64,000 bases of DNA from JAXGMV01 sp040768445 (GTDB taxonomy: Bacteria > Chloroflexota > Anaerolineae > Anaerolineales > Anaerolineaceae), in assembly GCA_040768445.1 (NCBI GenBank), contig JAXGMV010000001.1:2604001-2668000 (forward strand), in the 5' to 3' direction. The position numbers were made by a program, and so were the translations under genes. Position 1 is the first letter of the stretch. Each line of letters opens with the position of its first letter. Below the pieces are notes generated by a model, which was not told the origin of the DNA, did not search any database, and saw only the letters and a program-made list of their open reading frames with translations. Below, piece after piece: positions 44,405 through 53,005 of the stretch.

Positions 44405-44671
44405 TCAATTGATTAACATCAACAGCCTGATAATCACATATTCAATGATTTGAATAGCGAAAAGAAGAACGATTGGAGAAAAATCAATCCCACCCATAGA
44501 TGGCAGGTATCTGCGAATTGGGCTGAGCATCGGTTGAACAATTCTATCGAGTGTCATCCGAATTTTGTGATAAGGCGATAAGAAGTAAGAGACAATCACA
44601 TCTGCGATGATAACTAAAACCAACACCCGGGCTATCAGTCTAACAATGTTAACTATAAATAATAAAGTCAT
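44405..44671 (-). CDS. yggT: YggT family membrane protein
   Basis: The 88-residue protein has two membrane segments flanking a short loop, with the YggT core VIADVIVSYFLSPYHKIRMTLDRIVQPMLSPIRRYLPSMGGIDFSPIVLLFAIQII. YggT proteins (YlmG in Firmicutes) help osmotic tolerance or division-site assembly. Its start overlaps the yggS stop by 4 bp. The order pgeF-yggS-yggT here mirrors the ylmD-ylmE-ylmG part of the division cluster; ftsZ and sepF are not beside it. Confidence 0.9.
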   Translation of the reverse strand: MTLLFIVNIVRLIARVLVLVIIADVIVSYFLSPYHKIRMTLDRIVQPMLSPIRRYLPSMGGIDFSPIVLLFAIQIIEYVIIRLLMLIN

Positions 44672-45405
44672 GCTGTCTGATCCTTTTTACCTGGTCTTGG
44701 TCCAAGAATTGATCTGCCCACTCTAACATAAGTTGCACCTTCTTCAACTGCAATCTCATAGTCGTTGCTGGTGCCCATTGATAATTCGACAAAGATATTG
44801 TTGAAGCGATGATTTAGAATATCTTGTATCACGCGTATTTTTTTAAAATATTTTCGTGATCTTTCTGCTTCATCATGAAGTGGCGGCATCGTCATCAGGC
44901 CTTGAACCTTTAAAGCACTCAGGTTGACAATTGCTTCAAACTCCTCAACCACTTTTTCTACCTCACCAATTTCACTTACAAACCACCCCCTTTTGCTTTC
45001 CTCACCTCCAACATTTAGCTCTAAAAGAATCGGCATAATCTTGTTTCTTTTCGTACACTCAGCATTGAGGATATTTGCCAACTTCAGGCTGTCAACAGAA
45101 TGCACCATATCATAATGCTCTGCAACAATCTTTGCTTTCCGGCTTTGTATATGACCAATCATATGCCAGGCAACATCTGGAGAATTGATACCTGTAATCT
45201 TCTTTGCCCCTTCTTCAGGGTAATTTTCTCCCAGATGATTTGCGCCGGCCAGGATGGCGAGTTTGGCATATTCTATTGGTAGTGCTTTCGTGACCACAAC
45301 CAGTTTAATCGCATCTGGTTTGCGTCCAACCAAAACAGCAGCTTTGGAGATTTTTTCCATGACTGCAATGTAATTTTCTTGCACAATTTCAAGATTTATT
45401 TCCAT
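44668..45405 (-). CDS. yggS: YggS family PLP-binding protein
   Basis: The frame opens at 45543, but the conserved start is MEINLEIVQENYIAVMEKI at 45405, giving 245 residues; the first 16 bases overlap the pgeF stop. The PLP-binding Lys is in IKLVVVTKALP, with GENYPEEGAKK, WHMIGHIQSRK, VHSVDSLKLA and LSMGTSNDYEIAVEEGATYVRVGRSI following as in all COG0325 members. These single-domain PLP proteins keep vitamin B6 and amino acid pools balanced and are not known to catalyse a reaction. Confidence 0.93.
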   Translation of the reverse strand: MEINLEIVQENYIAVMEKISKAAVLVGRKPDAIKLVVVTKALPIEYAKLAILAGANHLGENYPEEGAKKITGINSPDVAWHMIGHIQSRKAKIVAEHYDMVHSVDSLKLANILNAECTKRNKIMPILLELNVGGEESKRGWFVSEIGEVEKVVEEFEAIVNLSALKVQGLMTMPPLHDEAERSRKYFKKIRVIQDILNHRFNNIFVELSMGTSNDYEIAVEEGATYVRVGRSILGPRPGKKDQTA

Positions 45406-46204
45406 GAGTGTTTGATGCTTCCTGTAATGAGATGATAGCGCCAAAGCGCCCAGTTTTACCCTTTTCTTGCCTATGCGAAAACCAATCATCATTATGGCAA
45501 GCTGTGCATATTTCTGAATTCTCAATTTTCGACACACCAGCACGTCTTAACTGGTATTCATTCGCACGCCACAAATCAAGATGCGGTCTGCCCCGTTGTG
45601 GCACCTCAAAGAAGTCCCTGGCAGCCTTTCCAAATTGCACCTCAAATTGATGCAGCACTTCTTCTCCAACTTCGTAATGGTCAACAGCAATAGACGGACC
45701 AATACAGGCAATAATATCACCCGCATTACTCAAAAACTTATTGGCCATCTCACTGACTGCTGCCTCACAGACCCGCTTCAATGTGCCAATCCATCCTGCA
45801 TGAACAATTCCAATCACATTCTTAACCGGATCATACAGCAATACAGGCACACAATCGCCGAACCGCATCAACAGAGACAAGCCAGGTGAACTGGTAATAA
45901 TGGCGTCCGCCTGTTCTTGATGGTCACCTTGTTTTCTGGCGGATTCGGTTTTGATTACCCTGCTTGAGTGCACCTGCCACACATCGTAATAATTTGATCT
46001 ATCCAGGTCAAGTGACTCAAACAACCGCCGGCGATTCTCAAGAACATCTTCAGTTCTGTCACCATTGGAGCCACCAATGTTCAACGAGGCGTAAGGCGGC
46101 GAGCTGACCCCTCCATGCCTGGTGAAAACACCATGACTCAGGTTAAAAGTGTTCAGACTATTAAATGTATAATATATGATCTCACCGTGATACTCAAAAG
46201 GCAT
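45389..46204 (-). CDS. pgeF: Peptidoglycan editing factor PgeF (laccase-domain protein)
   Basis: The 271-residue protein has the metal ligands of the YfiH/YlmD family: His in VWQVHSSRV, Cys in FGDCVPVLLYDP and His in HAGWIGTLKRV, then CIGPSIAVDHYEVGEEV. PgeF hydrolyses misincorporated L-Ser in the first residue of the muropeptide stem (UDP-MurNAc-L-Ser); older names are polyphenol oxidase or adenosine phosphorylase-like. It overlaps the DUF2085 gene upstream by 11 bp and yggS downstream. Confidence 0.93.
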   Translation of the reverse strand: MPFEYHGEIIYYTFNSLNTFNLSHGVFTRHGGVSSPPYASLNIGGSNGDRTEDVLENRRRLFESLDLDRSNYYDVWQVHSSRVIKTESARKQGDHQEQADAIITSSPGLSLLMRFGDCVPVLLYDPVKNVIGIVHAGWIGTLKRVCEAAVSEMANKFLSNAGDIIACIGPSIAVDHYEVGEEVLHQFEVQFGKAARDFFEVPQRGRPHLDLWRANEYQLRRAGVSKIENSEICTACHNDDWFSHRQEKGKTGRFGAIISLQEASNTHGNKS

Positions 46205-46889
46205 TTCTATCTTCCTGGACGCTCACCTTTTCAGATTTGTACATCACATAATTGACACTATCCTGCATGGTCTCTTCAATCATTGGGTACAGGTACCAGG
46301 CAGTTGTAAAACCAAACAGACCACCTGTGATGTACCTCAAGAGGGGGGTGCTTTCCCTGGCTAAAAATTCAGGTAAGTGGCTGCTCATCAAACCCGGCAA
46401 TTGTGATACGCCATCAAGAGCCATGGGTAAAATGCCAATAACCAGCCAAATGTACCATTTAAGTGCTTTGATTCGCCTTCTGAATGCAACAAACAACAAC
46501 CCAAAGACCAAAATTGCACCATACAAGGCAAGATCTCTCTCGCATAACGCAACTTTGTAGCCGATGTAATCATCTCCGATAAATTTTCTTGCTGTAAGAA
46601 TATTGATCGTCTCTCTCTGCTCTACATCCTCGTAAGTGATTTCATAAGGCAATCCAGCCAGTTCTCTTGGATAATATGGCTGCTCACCGAACAGGAACAG
46701 GGATCTAAATGGGAATTGATGGCATAACGGGCTGTACATTGTGTAAACAACTTTTGCCGGTAATTCCAATCCAGCATTCATAAAAACTGGCGCTAAAAAC
46801 GGCAGCCCAACAAATATTGCGACAGCCAGGTTAAAAAGCCAGATGTATGATTTACTCAACCAAATTGTGAACTTATCAGTACCACTCAT
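46194..46889 (-). CDS. DUF2085 membrane protein
   Basis: The 231-residue protein has four or five membrane segments and the DUF2085 signature: SPLCHQFPFRSLFLFGEQ, later CERDLALYGAILVFGLL and LPMALDGVSQLPGL, then YITGGLFGFTTAWYLYP. The conserved Cys and His residues resemble a metal or redox site, but the family has no known function. The stop lies inside the pgeF start region. It is close to the ccdA gene, 58 bp away, without overlap. Confidence 0.85.
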   Translation of the reverse strand: MSGTDKFTIWLSKSYIWLFNLAVAIFVGLPFLAPVFMNAGLELPAKVVYTMYSPLCHQFPFRSLFLFGEQPYYPRELAGLPYEITYEDVEQRETINILTARKFIGDDYIGYKVALCERDLALYGAILVFGLLFVAFRRRIKALKWYIWLVIGILPMALDGVSQLPGLMSSHLPEFLARESTPLLRYITGGLFGFTTAWYLYPMIEETMQDSVNYVMYKSEKVSVQEDRNAF

Positions 46890-46947
46890 AAATGCTTATT
46901 TGTTAAACCTGATGTCCTTTCCATCTTTCGATTCTCAGACTCAGTTA

Positions 46948-47667
46948 TTACAATCCAAAATCAACAATAAAACCAAATCGAGAAAGTTGCTGGAAGGTTC
47001 CTAAAAACAACATGATCCCAACGATAATCAGAACAACGCCCATGATGATTTCGGCATAATGCATCACCCTGGCATACTTGCGGATAATCCCTGTTACCCA
47101 TCCGATTCCCAGCGCTGCGGCCAAAAATGGGATAGCAAGACCAGCAGAATAGGCAGTTAACAACTGCAGTCCTTTAGAGATTGAACCTTCATTTAAAGCC
47201 AGGGTAAGGATAGCACCTAAAACCGGTCCCACGCAGGGAGACCAGCCTGCTGAAAAAAACATCCCAAGAAGCGCCGAAGATAGGTAGCTTCTCTTACGCC
47301 CAAGGTCAGATTGTGGCCGCAAGTCATAGTCCAGGAATGGAATCCTTATCAGACCGGTCATATGAATGCCCAGTAAAATAACAATCACGCCGCCAATTTT
47401 TGAAAGAACTGGACTGAAATCGTATAACAATGTGCCTAAGGCTGAAATTGGCAATCCGAGTACAAAAATAAAAATGAAACTGAAGCCAATAACAAATGAA
47501 AGCCCATGAAAAAAGGTATTGAGCCGTGTAACTGAAGTTGAACTATCATTCAGTGCCAGTGACCTGCCGGACAGGTAACCAATATAAGCTGGTACCAGTG
47601 AAAAAACACAGGGCGATAAAAATGATGCCAAGCCTGCCAGAAATGCAAGACCAATGGATAATGACAT
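46948..47667 (-). CDS. ccdA: Cytochrome c biogenesis protein CcdA
   Basis: The 239-residue membrane protein has six segments. The two redox-active cysteines are in ASFLSPCVFSLVPAYIGYLSG near residue 20 and in FFSAGWSPCVGPVLGAIL near residue 140, each followed by a proline as in CcdA/DsbD. CcdA carries electrons from thioredoxin across the membrane to reduce apocytochrome c or other thiol proteins outside. ResA or CcsB partners are not seen in the window. It follows the L,D-transpeptidase gene by 45 nt. Confidence 0.93.
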   Translation of the reverse strand: MSLSIGLAFLAGLASFLSPCVFSLVPAYIGYLSGRSLALNDSSTSVTRLNTFFHGLSFVIGFSFIFIFVLGLPISALGTLLYDFSPVLSKIGGVIVILLGIHMTGLIRIPFLDYDLRPQSDLGRKRSYLSSALLGMFFSAGWSPCVGPVLGAILTLALNEGSISKGLQLLTAYSAGLAIPFLAAALGIGWVTGIIRKYARVMHYAEIIMGVVLIIVGIMLFLGTFQQLSRFGFIVDFGL

Positions 47668-47712
47668 AGACTGCTCACCTACATTCCAAAACCATTAATA
47701 ATTTAAACCATA

Positions 47713-48795
47713 TTAAGCAATAACATCAACCGTAGTACTCTGACCCAATCCCTGGATAGTGATGTCGCCAGAATAGTAGTCAACCGGTGGATTTGTCCAT
47801 CTGAAGATCCATTTTGCATCTTCCGCTGTCGCGTTTACACACCCGTGAGATCGCGGTGTGCCAAAGTCATTATGCCAAAAAGTGGAATGGATTGCGACAC
47901 CTTCTCCAACAAACAGGCATGTCCATGGTACACCCGGCGTATCCCAGCCAGCACCAGTCCCACCACCCGACATATGAATGGAGATCAACTTTCGCCAAAT
48001 AGGATGTTCACCCAATGGTGTGGACCATTCTTCAAAACGGTTACCAGAAATGTCAAACTGTGCACCTGTTGACACCCGGCAAAAATAAACTTCCGAATTG
48101 CCCTCATAACATGACAATGTTTGCTGTTTAATATCTATTACGATCTTTTTATTTTCAACATCCGGCGAAATCGGCGTTGTCTCTTCTTCGGTTATCTGTC
48201 TGAAAGCCTCGGCATCAGCCCAATAAACATCACCATATGAACCATATTTCTCAATTACATGATATTGTGGTTTTCCATTTGGACCTTGTCGAATATCGTC
48301 GATCCACAATACCTGGCTGTAATAAAGCCTGGGATTGATAATCTCTTTTAACCAGGGCGATGCCGGCGGATTTACAGGGTAAATATCCACATAAGGGACG
48401 GTCACTTCGCCCCAAAATCCAGGTCCATCAGGTGAAGTAGGTAGCTCAGTCAAGGGTGTATTAAGCAGGTTGTAGCATGGCTGTAGACTGGGTGAATAGA
48501 TGTAACCTTCAGGCGTCTCTACCCATTTTCGGCTATAAACGCCGGCTGGTGCATCACCGATCACTTCTCTCTGCCACGTGACCAGCGTATCTTCATAAAT
48601 AGATTTAATCACTGAACTGTTGGCAGACGGCCTGGCGCGTATATTGATCATACCTCCCAGGCAGTTTCGTCCAATCTTCTGGTTTGGTCCAAATTCAAGT
48701 TGCTGCGACATAGACGTACCGCTATCAAGCGGATTGTAAAACAGCAAACCCGCTCCAAGCACAGCCTTTTTTAGAAATTCTCGACGTTTCATCAT
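47713..48795 (-). CDS. L,D-transpeptidase (YkuD) with SH3-like region and Tat-type signal
   Basis: The 360-residue protein starts MMKRREFLKKAVLGAGLLFY, a twin-arginine type leader, so it is probably exported folded. An SH3b-like stretch (NIRARPSANSSVIKSIYEDTLVTW) follows near residues 50-75. The C-terminal YkuD domain carries the catalytic HSTFWHNDFGTPRSHGCVNA with Cys in SHGC. Such enzymes form 3-3 cross-links in peptidoglycan or attach proteins, when true murein is present. It is upstream of ccdA. Confidence 0.9.
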   Translation of the reverse strand: MMKRREFLKKAVLGAGLLFYNPLDSGTSMSQQLEFGPNQKIGRNCLGGMINIRARPSANSSVIKSIYEDTLVTWQREVIGDAPAGVYSRKWVETPEGYIYSPSLQPCYNLLNTPLTELPTSPDGPGFWGEVTVPYVDIYPVNPPASPWLKEIINPRLYYSQVLWIDDIRQGPNGKPQYHVIEKYGSYGDVYWADAEAFRQITEEETTPISPDVENKKIVIDIKQQTLSCYEGNSEVYFCRVSTGAQFDISGNRFEEWSTPLGEHPIWRKLISIHMSGGGTGAGWDTPGVPWTCLFVGEGVAIHSTFWHNDFGTPRSHGCVNATAEDAKWIFRWTNPPVDYYSGDITIQGLGQSTTVDVIA

Positions 48796-48824
48796 TCAAT
48801 CCATCGGTTTTTCAAGTAAAACAT

Positions 48825-50372
48825 TTATACCAGACTATCCATAAATGTTTCAAATTCTTCTGACATGATGGTTGACCTGAGTTGGTCAATTTCAGGTTCC
48901 CACCATGCGTCACCAGCCTGATAAGGAACTCTTTCACGTAAATAATGATAAACTTGGCCGGTAATGTCACCTGGCTTCAATGCGGGGTGATCCCTCAGAC
49001 GTAAATCCAGAGCACGAATCGCTGTATAAATTTCTATGCTGAGTATATGCGACAGGTTTTGTAAGATGGCATAAGTATGCCTTGCCGCAGTCATAGAGTT
49101 TGCGTTATGGTCTTCCTGCTCTCCACTTGTTGGAAGTGAATGAACGGAATCTGGATGGCAAAGTGTTTGGTTTTCCATAACCAGTGAGGCGGCAGTATAC
49201 TGCGGCATCATTAGTCCAGAGTTCAATCCGGCTGCTTTTTGTGAATCAACAAGCATTGGGGGCAAACCAAAGTTAAGGTTTCCATCAGTCAAACGAAATA
49301 CACGCCTTTCAGAAATTGCACCGATTTCAGCCATTGCAATCGATAAGAAGTCCATCACCATTCCAACCGGCTCACCGTGAAAATTGCCGCCAGAAATAGC
49401 TTCATCGGATGAAAAAATTAAAGGGTTGTCGGTCGCTGCATTCATTTCTCTTTCAATCACAGCATGCACAAATTTCAGGGTTTGCCTTGCGATACCTGTA
49501 ACCTGAGGTGCACAACGTAGTGAATAAGCATCCTGGATATGGCTGTTCGAATCAACCAGGGTTGAACCAGAAATTAACAGCCTGACCTGCTCAGCAACGT
49601 CGATCTGACCTTCATGGCCACGTGCAAGATGTAACCTGGCGTCAAAAGCATTGGAGCGTCCAACAAGTGCTTCCAACGAGAGAGCTATTGCCAGGTCAGA
49701 CAATTTGATCAGTTTATGAGCATTATCGACACACAGGGCTGCCACAGCCGCAGAAAAGGTTGCACCGTTGTTTAACGCCAGTCCCTCTTTAGGTCCTAGA
49801 ATGATGCGTGGAATTCCCGCTCGTCCCATCGCAGCTTTACCAGTCAATAATTCACTTTCATACCACGCAAACCCTGACTCCTCATCTCGATCTTTGTCAT
49901 CGGTTGTAAATATCAGAGCAAGGTGAGATAGTGGAATTAAGTCACCAGAGGAACCAAGTGATCCCTGAGAAGGAATAACAGGAAAAAGTTGTTTATTTAA
50001 CAGCGCTAACAGAGTGTAGATTATTTCAGGGCGTACACCTGAGTACCCTTTTGCCAGGGTGTTTGCACGAATGAGGGTCGCTGCACGAACTACTTCTTCA
50101 GGCAGTGGGTCACCAAAACCAACTGCATGGCTCAATATCAAGTTCCTGCTCAGTTGTGCAGATTCTGACTTATCAATTCTTTTATCTGCAAAGATGCCAA
50201 ACCCGGTGTTTATCCCGTAAACGGGCTTGTTTGAATCATGCAGCCTTATCAGGTTTTGATATGAATTCTTGACTTGCTGATTACCAACCTCATTTAACTT
50301 TACCTCAGTAAACTTTTTTGCAACTTTTACAACATCACCAACTGTCAAATGATTGCCATCAATACTGATCAT
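48825..50372 (-). CDS. HAL/PAL-family aromatic amino acid ammonia-lyase
   Basis: The 515-residue protein matches histidine ammonia-lyases: YGINTGFG (52-59), LSHAVGFGD with His82, the MIO site GSLGSSGDLIPL (MIO triplet 141-143), QDAYSLRCAPQ, NPLIF, GGNFHGEP and SGEQEDHNANSM. MIO forms from Ala/Ser/Thr-Ser-Gly; here it is Ser-Ser-Gly rather than the common Ala-Ser-Gly. The C-terminal QEDHNANSM differs from the usual QEDHVSM. It may deaminate histidine, but another aromatic amino acid or an aminomutase is possible. No hutU, hutI or hutG genes are near. Confidence 0.85.
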   Translation of the reverse strand: MISIDGNHLTVGDVVKVAKKFTEVKLNEVGNQQVKNSYQNLIRLHDSNKPVYGINTGFGIFADKRIDKSESAQLSRNLILSHAVGFGDPLPEEVVRAATLIRANTLAKGYSGVRPEIIYTLLALLNKQLFPVIPSQGSLGSSGDLIPLSHLALIFTTDDKDRDEESGFAWYESELLTGKAAMGRAGIPRIILGPKEGLALNNGATFSAAVAALCVDNAHKLIKLSDLAIALSLEALVGRSNAFDARLHLARGHEGQIDVAEQVRLLISGSTLVDSNSHIQDAYSLRCAPQVTGIARQTLKFVHAVIEREMNAATDNPLIFSSDEAISGGNFHGEPVGMVMDFLSIAMAEIGAISERRVFRLTDGNLNFGLPPMLVDSQKAAGLNSGLMMPQYTAASLVMENQTLCHPDSVHSLPTSGEQEDHNANSMTAARHTYAILQNLSHILSIEIYTAIRALDLRLRDHPALKPGDITGQVYHYLRERVPYQAGDAWWEPEIDQLRSTIMSEEFETFMDSLV

Positions 50373-50384
50373 AGATCCCCTTCT

Positions 50385-51098
50385 TTAGAAAGTGAAGAAT
50401 AAATGTCCCAATAAAACTGTTGAGAATGTAATTGTCAAATTGTCAATATCCCTGAAGGGCAGGGATTCGATAAGGGTTCCAACAAAAGCCATAACCGCAA
50501 TGGCAGGTAGATAATCCAATAATAGCCCTGAGAATTTTCCAGCATTGATAAATATCCACATTACAAAAACTGCAAATCCCAATCCGCCTAAAAACATTGC
50601 CGCCGATCCAGCAATTGTTTTTCCTTTAGTCCAGGGCAGTGCTTTTGATTTTACTCGCTTGCCAACAACATCAGCTAACCCGTCACCCCCACACAACAAC
50701 ATCAATACGATGATACCTATTGGACTGTCATACCAGTAAATAATCGTCAGGAGAACAAAAACAATTCCGTAAAACAATGGGCCATACAGGATCTCCTTGC
50801 GATCTCCATGCCTGGTAAGTGCGTCAACAGAAGCTTGATCCTTGATCAAACCTAATCCGACCAGTGCGAATTGAAGTGTGATGCCCAATGGAATTATGGC
50901 AGCCAGGAACCTGGCAGAAGTTGTGTCTTTGAAGAACAACCAGCACAAAACAAAAATGGGGCCTGTGCCTATGTGGATAATTTTTCTGGATAATGGTCCT
51001 TCTATAATGCCTTTGTTGGCAAGATAATCGTTCAAACGCAGCCAGGTGAGTGCCAGGATAAGTGTTAAGACTGTCGCAATTAAGTTATTTTGAACCAT
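50385..51098 (-). CDS. Polyprenol/dolichol kinase-like membrane protein (SEC59/DGK1/VTE5 type)
   Basis: The 237-residue protein has about six membrane segments. SRKIIHIGTGPIFVLCWLFF near residues 40-58 and LLCGGDGLADVVGKRVKSKALPWTKGKTIAGSAAMF near 137-170 are shared with CTP-dependent dolichol, phytol and diacylglycerol kinases. It probably phosphorylates a prenyl alcohol for salvage or lipid-carrier supply; the substrate is not decidable. It lies 12 nt downstream of smpB and 12 nt upstream of the HAL-like gene, perhaps an operon. Confidence 0.8.
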   Translation of the reverse strand: MVQNNLIATVLTLILALTWLRLNDYLANKGIIEGPLSRKIIHIGTGPIFVLCWLFFKDTTSARFLAAIIPLGITLQFALVGLGLIKDQASVDALTRHGDRKEILYGPLFYGIVFVLLTIIYWYDSPIGIIVLMLLCGGDGLADVVGKRVKSKALPWTKGKTIAGSAAMFLGGLGFAVFVMWIFINAGKFSGLLLDYLPAIAVMAFVGTLIESLPFRDIDNLTITFSTVLLGHLFFTF

Positions 51099-51106
51099 GA
51101 AAATCC

Positions 51107-51562
51107 CTAATCCCGCCTTCTTCTCTCGCGTTGTGCTTCTCTATCCTGATCACGTTTGGCGATTTCATCGCGTTTGTCGTACATCTTCTTGCCTTTTGCC
51201 ACGGCAATTTCTATTTTTGCCCGCCCATCCTTTAAGTAGACCTGAACAGGCACGATAGTAACGCCCTTCTGCCGTACATCATTCCACATCTCTTGAATTT
51301 CACTTTTGTGCAGCAGCAGCTTTCTTTCACGTGTTGGGTTGTGATTAAACCGGTTTGCTTCGTCGTATGGCGCGATATGAGCATTTACAAGGAATCCTTC
51401 CTTGCCATCAATTCGGATATAGGCCTCATCCAGGCTGATATGACCCAGCCGAATGGATTTGATTTCACTGCCAACCAACGACAGTCCTGCTTCGTATGTT
51501 TCCAGTAAAAAGAAATTGAATTTTGCTTTGCGATTTTTTGCAATAACTTTAATACCCATCAT
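51107..51562 (-). CDS. smpB: SsrA-binding protein SmpB
   Basis: The 151-residue protein starts MMGIKVIAKNRKAKFNFFLLETYEAGLSLVGSEIKSIR, the SmpB core, then YDEANRFNHNPTRERKLLLHKSEI and a basic C-terminal tail (KMYDKRDEIAKRDQDREAQRERRRRD). SmpB joins tmRNA to rescue stalled ribosomes. The tmRNA gene is not visible in the window. It is 15 nt from the MFS transporter upstream. Confidence 0.97.
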   Translation of the reverse strand: MMGIKVIAKNRKAKFNFFLLETYEAGLSLVGSEIKSIRLGHISLDEAYIRIDGKEGFLVNAHIAPYDEANRFNHNPTRERKLLLHKSEIQEMWNDVRQKGVTIVPVQVYLKDGRAKIEIAVAKGKKMYDKRDEIAKRDQDREAQRERRRRD

Positions 51563-51577
51563 GCAATTTTAACACAC

Positions 51578-52861
51578 CTAACCCCATCTCAAGATGAATA
51601 GACCGGAAAGTATCCTGCCTATGCCAAATAAAACGATTGCCGCTGCAAGTCCAATAGAGTTGCCGATTAAACCACCTGAGAGTGAGGCAATCAACAGGGC
51701 AGCATTATAGATCATGTTGTACCATGCCAGGTAGCCGGGTTTATCATCGTTTGGCACTTTTTCCAGGATGTAGTTGTACATTGTGCCACCTGCCAATGCC
51801 CAGGCAAAACCACCAAAATATGAAGCCAGAAGAAACGGCACGATGCCAGCTTTGATCGCCAAAAATAGTGGATATGTGCTCATAGCAACAGCGCCAATAC
51901 CCATTACCTTTTTGTTTCCAAGCCTGCGTGTCATACTTGATAATTTGACTGAACCAAGAAAGACTGCAATATAAAAAACTGCCATACCCACGCTGATGAT
52001 GAAATCACTCAAATATAACTCTTTCACCATAAACAACGGAAAGACAGGAGAAGGGATGAACACGAATAGGTGAAAGATGAACATCAATATAAGGTACTTA
52101 AGGTAAGAACTGCGTAATATATCAAACCGCAAATCAAAACCCGGTATTTGCATGCCTCTAACGGTTTTTTTAATAACTAAAGGATTTTGAATGGATGTAT
52201 CATCATTGTTGATGGGTGCAACTGCATCAGGATTATCTGGCAGTTGTATGAGGCTGAGAATCACAGTGCTGAATAGTGCACCAAGAAAACCAATTCCAAA
52301 GACAATTTGATAACCCGTTGGCATTGGAATATATTCCAGCAGCACACCACATAAAATTGTAAAAATGATATTTGTAATAGAAAAAGCGGCTGATCGGCTG
52401 CCAGAAACATGTGCCCGCCATTCAGCCGGCACTGCCTCTGCAAAGAAGGCATTGAAACTGATGGATAGGATAGTGCCTGGCATTGAAACTGCAAACGTGA
52501 CCGCGATGATCATCCAGATTTGGTTTAGTGGAAGATCAAGAAAAGGGATAAAGACCAGTATCAGGTAATAGAGCCGATAAGCAACTGCTGATACTACAAC
52601 TGATTTTTTTAATGACCTTTTTGCTATCCATTGTGCTGCTGGAAGCGCCACAATCAAGCTGATCAATGCAGGAATCGCATTTATCAAACCAATCTGGCTG
52701 GAGTTTGCACCGATTCGGCTGGCATATACTGCCAGAAATGCCAGTACACTACCATTCACAACACCAATGCCAGCATAATCCAAAGCAAGCAGCACAAAAT
52801 TCCTTTTATGCTGTTCAGGGATGTTAGGCTGAGAGAATAAACGTCTGTTCAACAAGGTCAT
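51578..52861 (-). CDS. Major facilitator superfamily transporter
   Basis: The 427-residue protein has about 12 membrane segments with MFS features: an N-terminal GVVNGSVLAFLAVYASRIG, INAIPALISLIVALPAAQWIAKRSLKK (loop 2-3 motif) and GAIVS-like repeats in the second half (LSSMTRRLGNKKVMGIGAVA). No substrate can be assigned. A TATAAT at 52863-52868 on the minus strand stands right before the start codon and is therefore hard to use as its promoter. Confidence 0.85.
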   Translation of the reverse strand: MTLLNRRLFSQPNIPEQHKRNFVLLALDYAGIGVVNGSVLAFLAVYASRIGANSSQIGLINAIPALISLIVALPAAQWIAKRSLKKSVVVSAVAYRLYYLILVFIPFLDLPLNQIWMIIAVTFAVSMPGTILSISFNAFFAEAVPAEWRAHVSGSRSAAFSITNIIFTILCGVLLEYIPMPTGYQIVFGIGFLGALFSTVILSLIQLPDNPDAVAPINNDDTSIQNPLVIKKTVRGMQIPGFDLRFDILRSSYLKYLILMFIFHLFVFIPSPVFPLFMVKELYLSDFIISVGMAVFYIAVFLGSVKLSSMTRRLGNKKVMGIGAVAMSTYPLFLAIKAGIVPFLLASYFGGFAWALAGGTMYNYILEKVPNDDKPGYLAWYNMIYNAALLIASLSGGLIGNSIGLAAAIVLFGIGRILSGLFILRWG

Positions 52862-52954
52862 TATTATAATCGACCAGGCCTGCTTTTTGTCCTGCCGAGT
52901 GTATGACAGTGCTTAGAACAACCAATTTAATCGTGTTATGGATGCAGTGCATTG

Positions 52955-52963
52955 TGTTATAGT
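52955..52963 (+). promoter_or_regulatory. Candidate extended -10 promoter of the patatin gene
   Basis: TGTTATAGT (52955-52963) is an extended -10 form 43 nt before the ATG at 53006. A clear -35 hexamer is not seen. Confidence 0.4.
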
Positions 52964-53005
52964 TTGCTTATCAATAGGCGAAAATTATTGCTCTGGAGTA
53001 TCCAC

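Noticed and set aside
48825..50372. A histidine utilisation operon
   Set aside because: Only the HAL-like gene is present; hutU, hutI and hutG homologues are absent around it.
52863..52868. TATAAT on the minus strand before the MFS gene
   Set aside because: It is two bases from the start codon, so a transcript from it would begin inside the gene.
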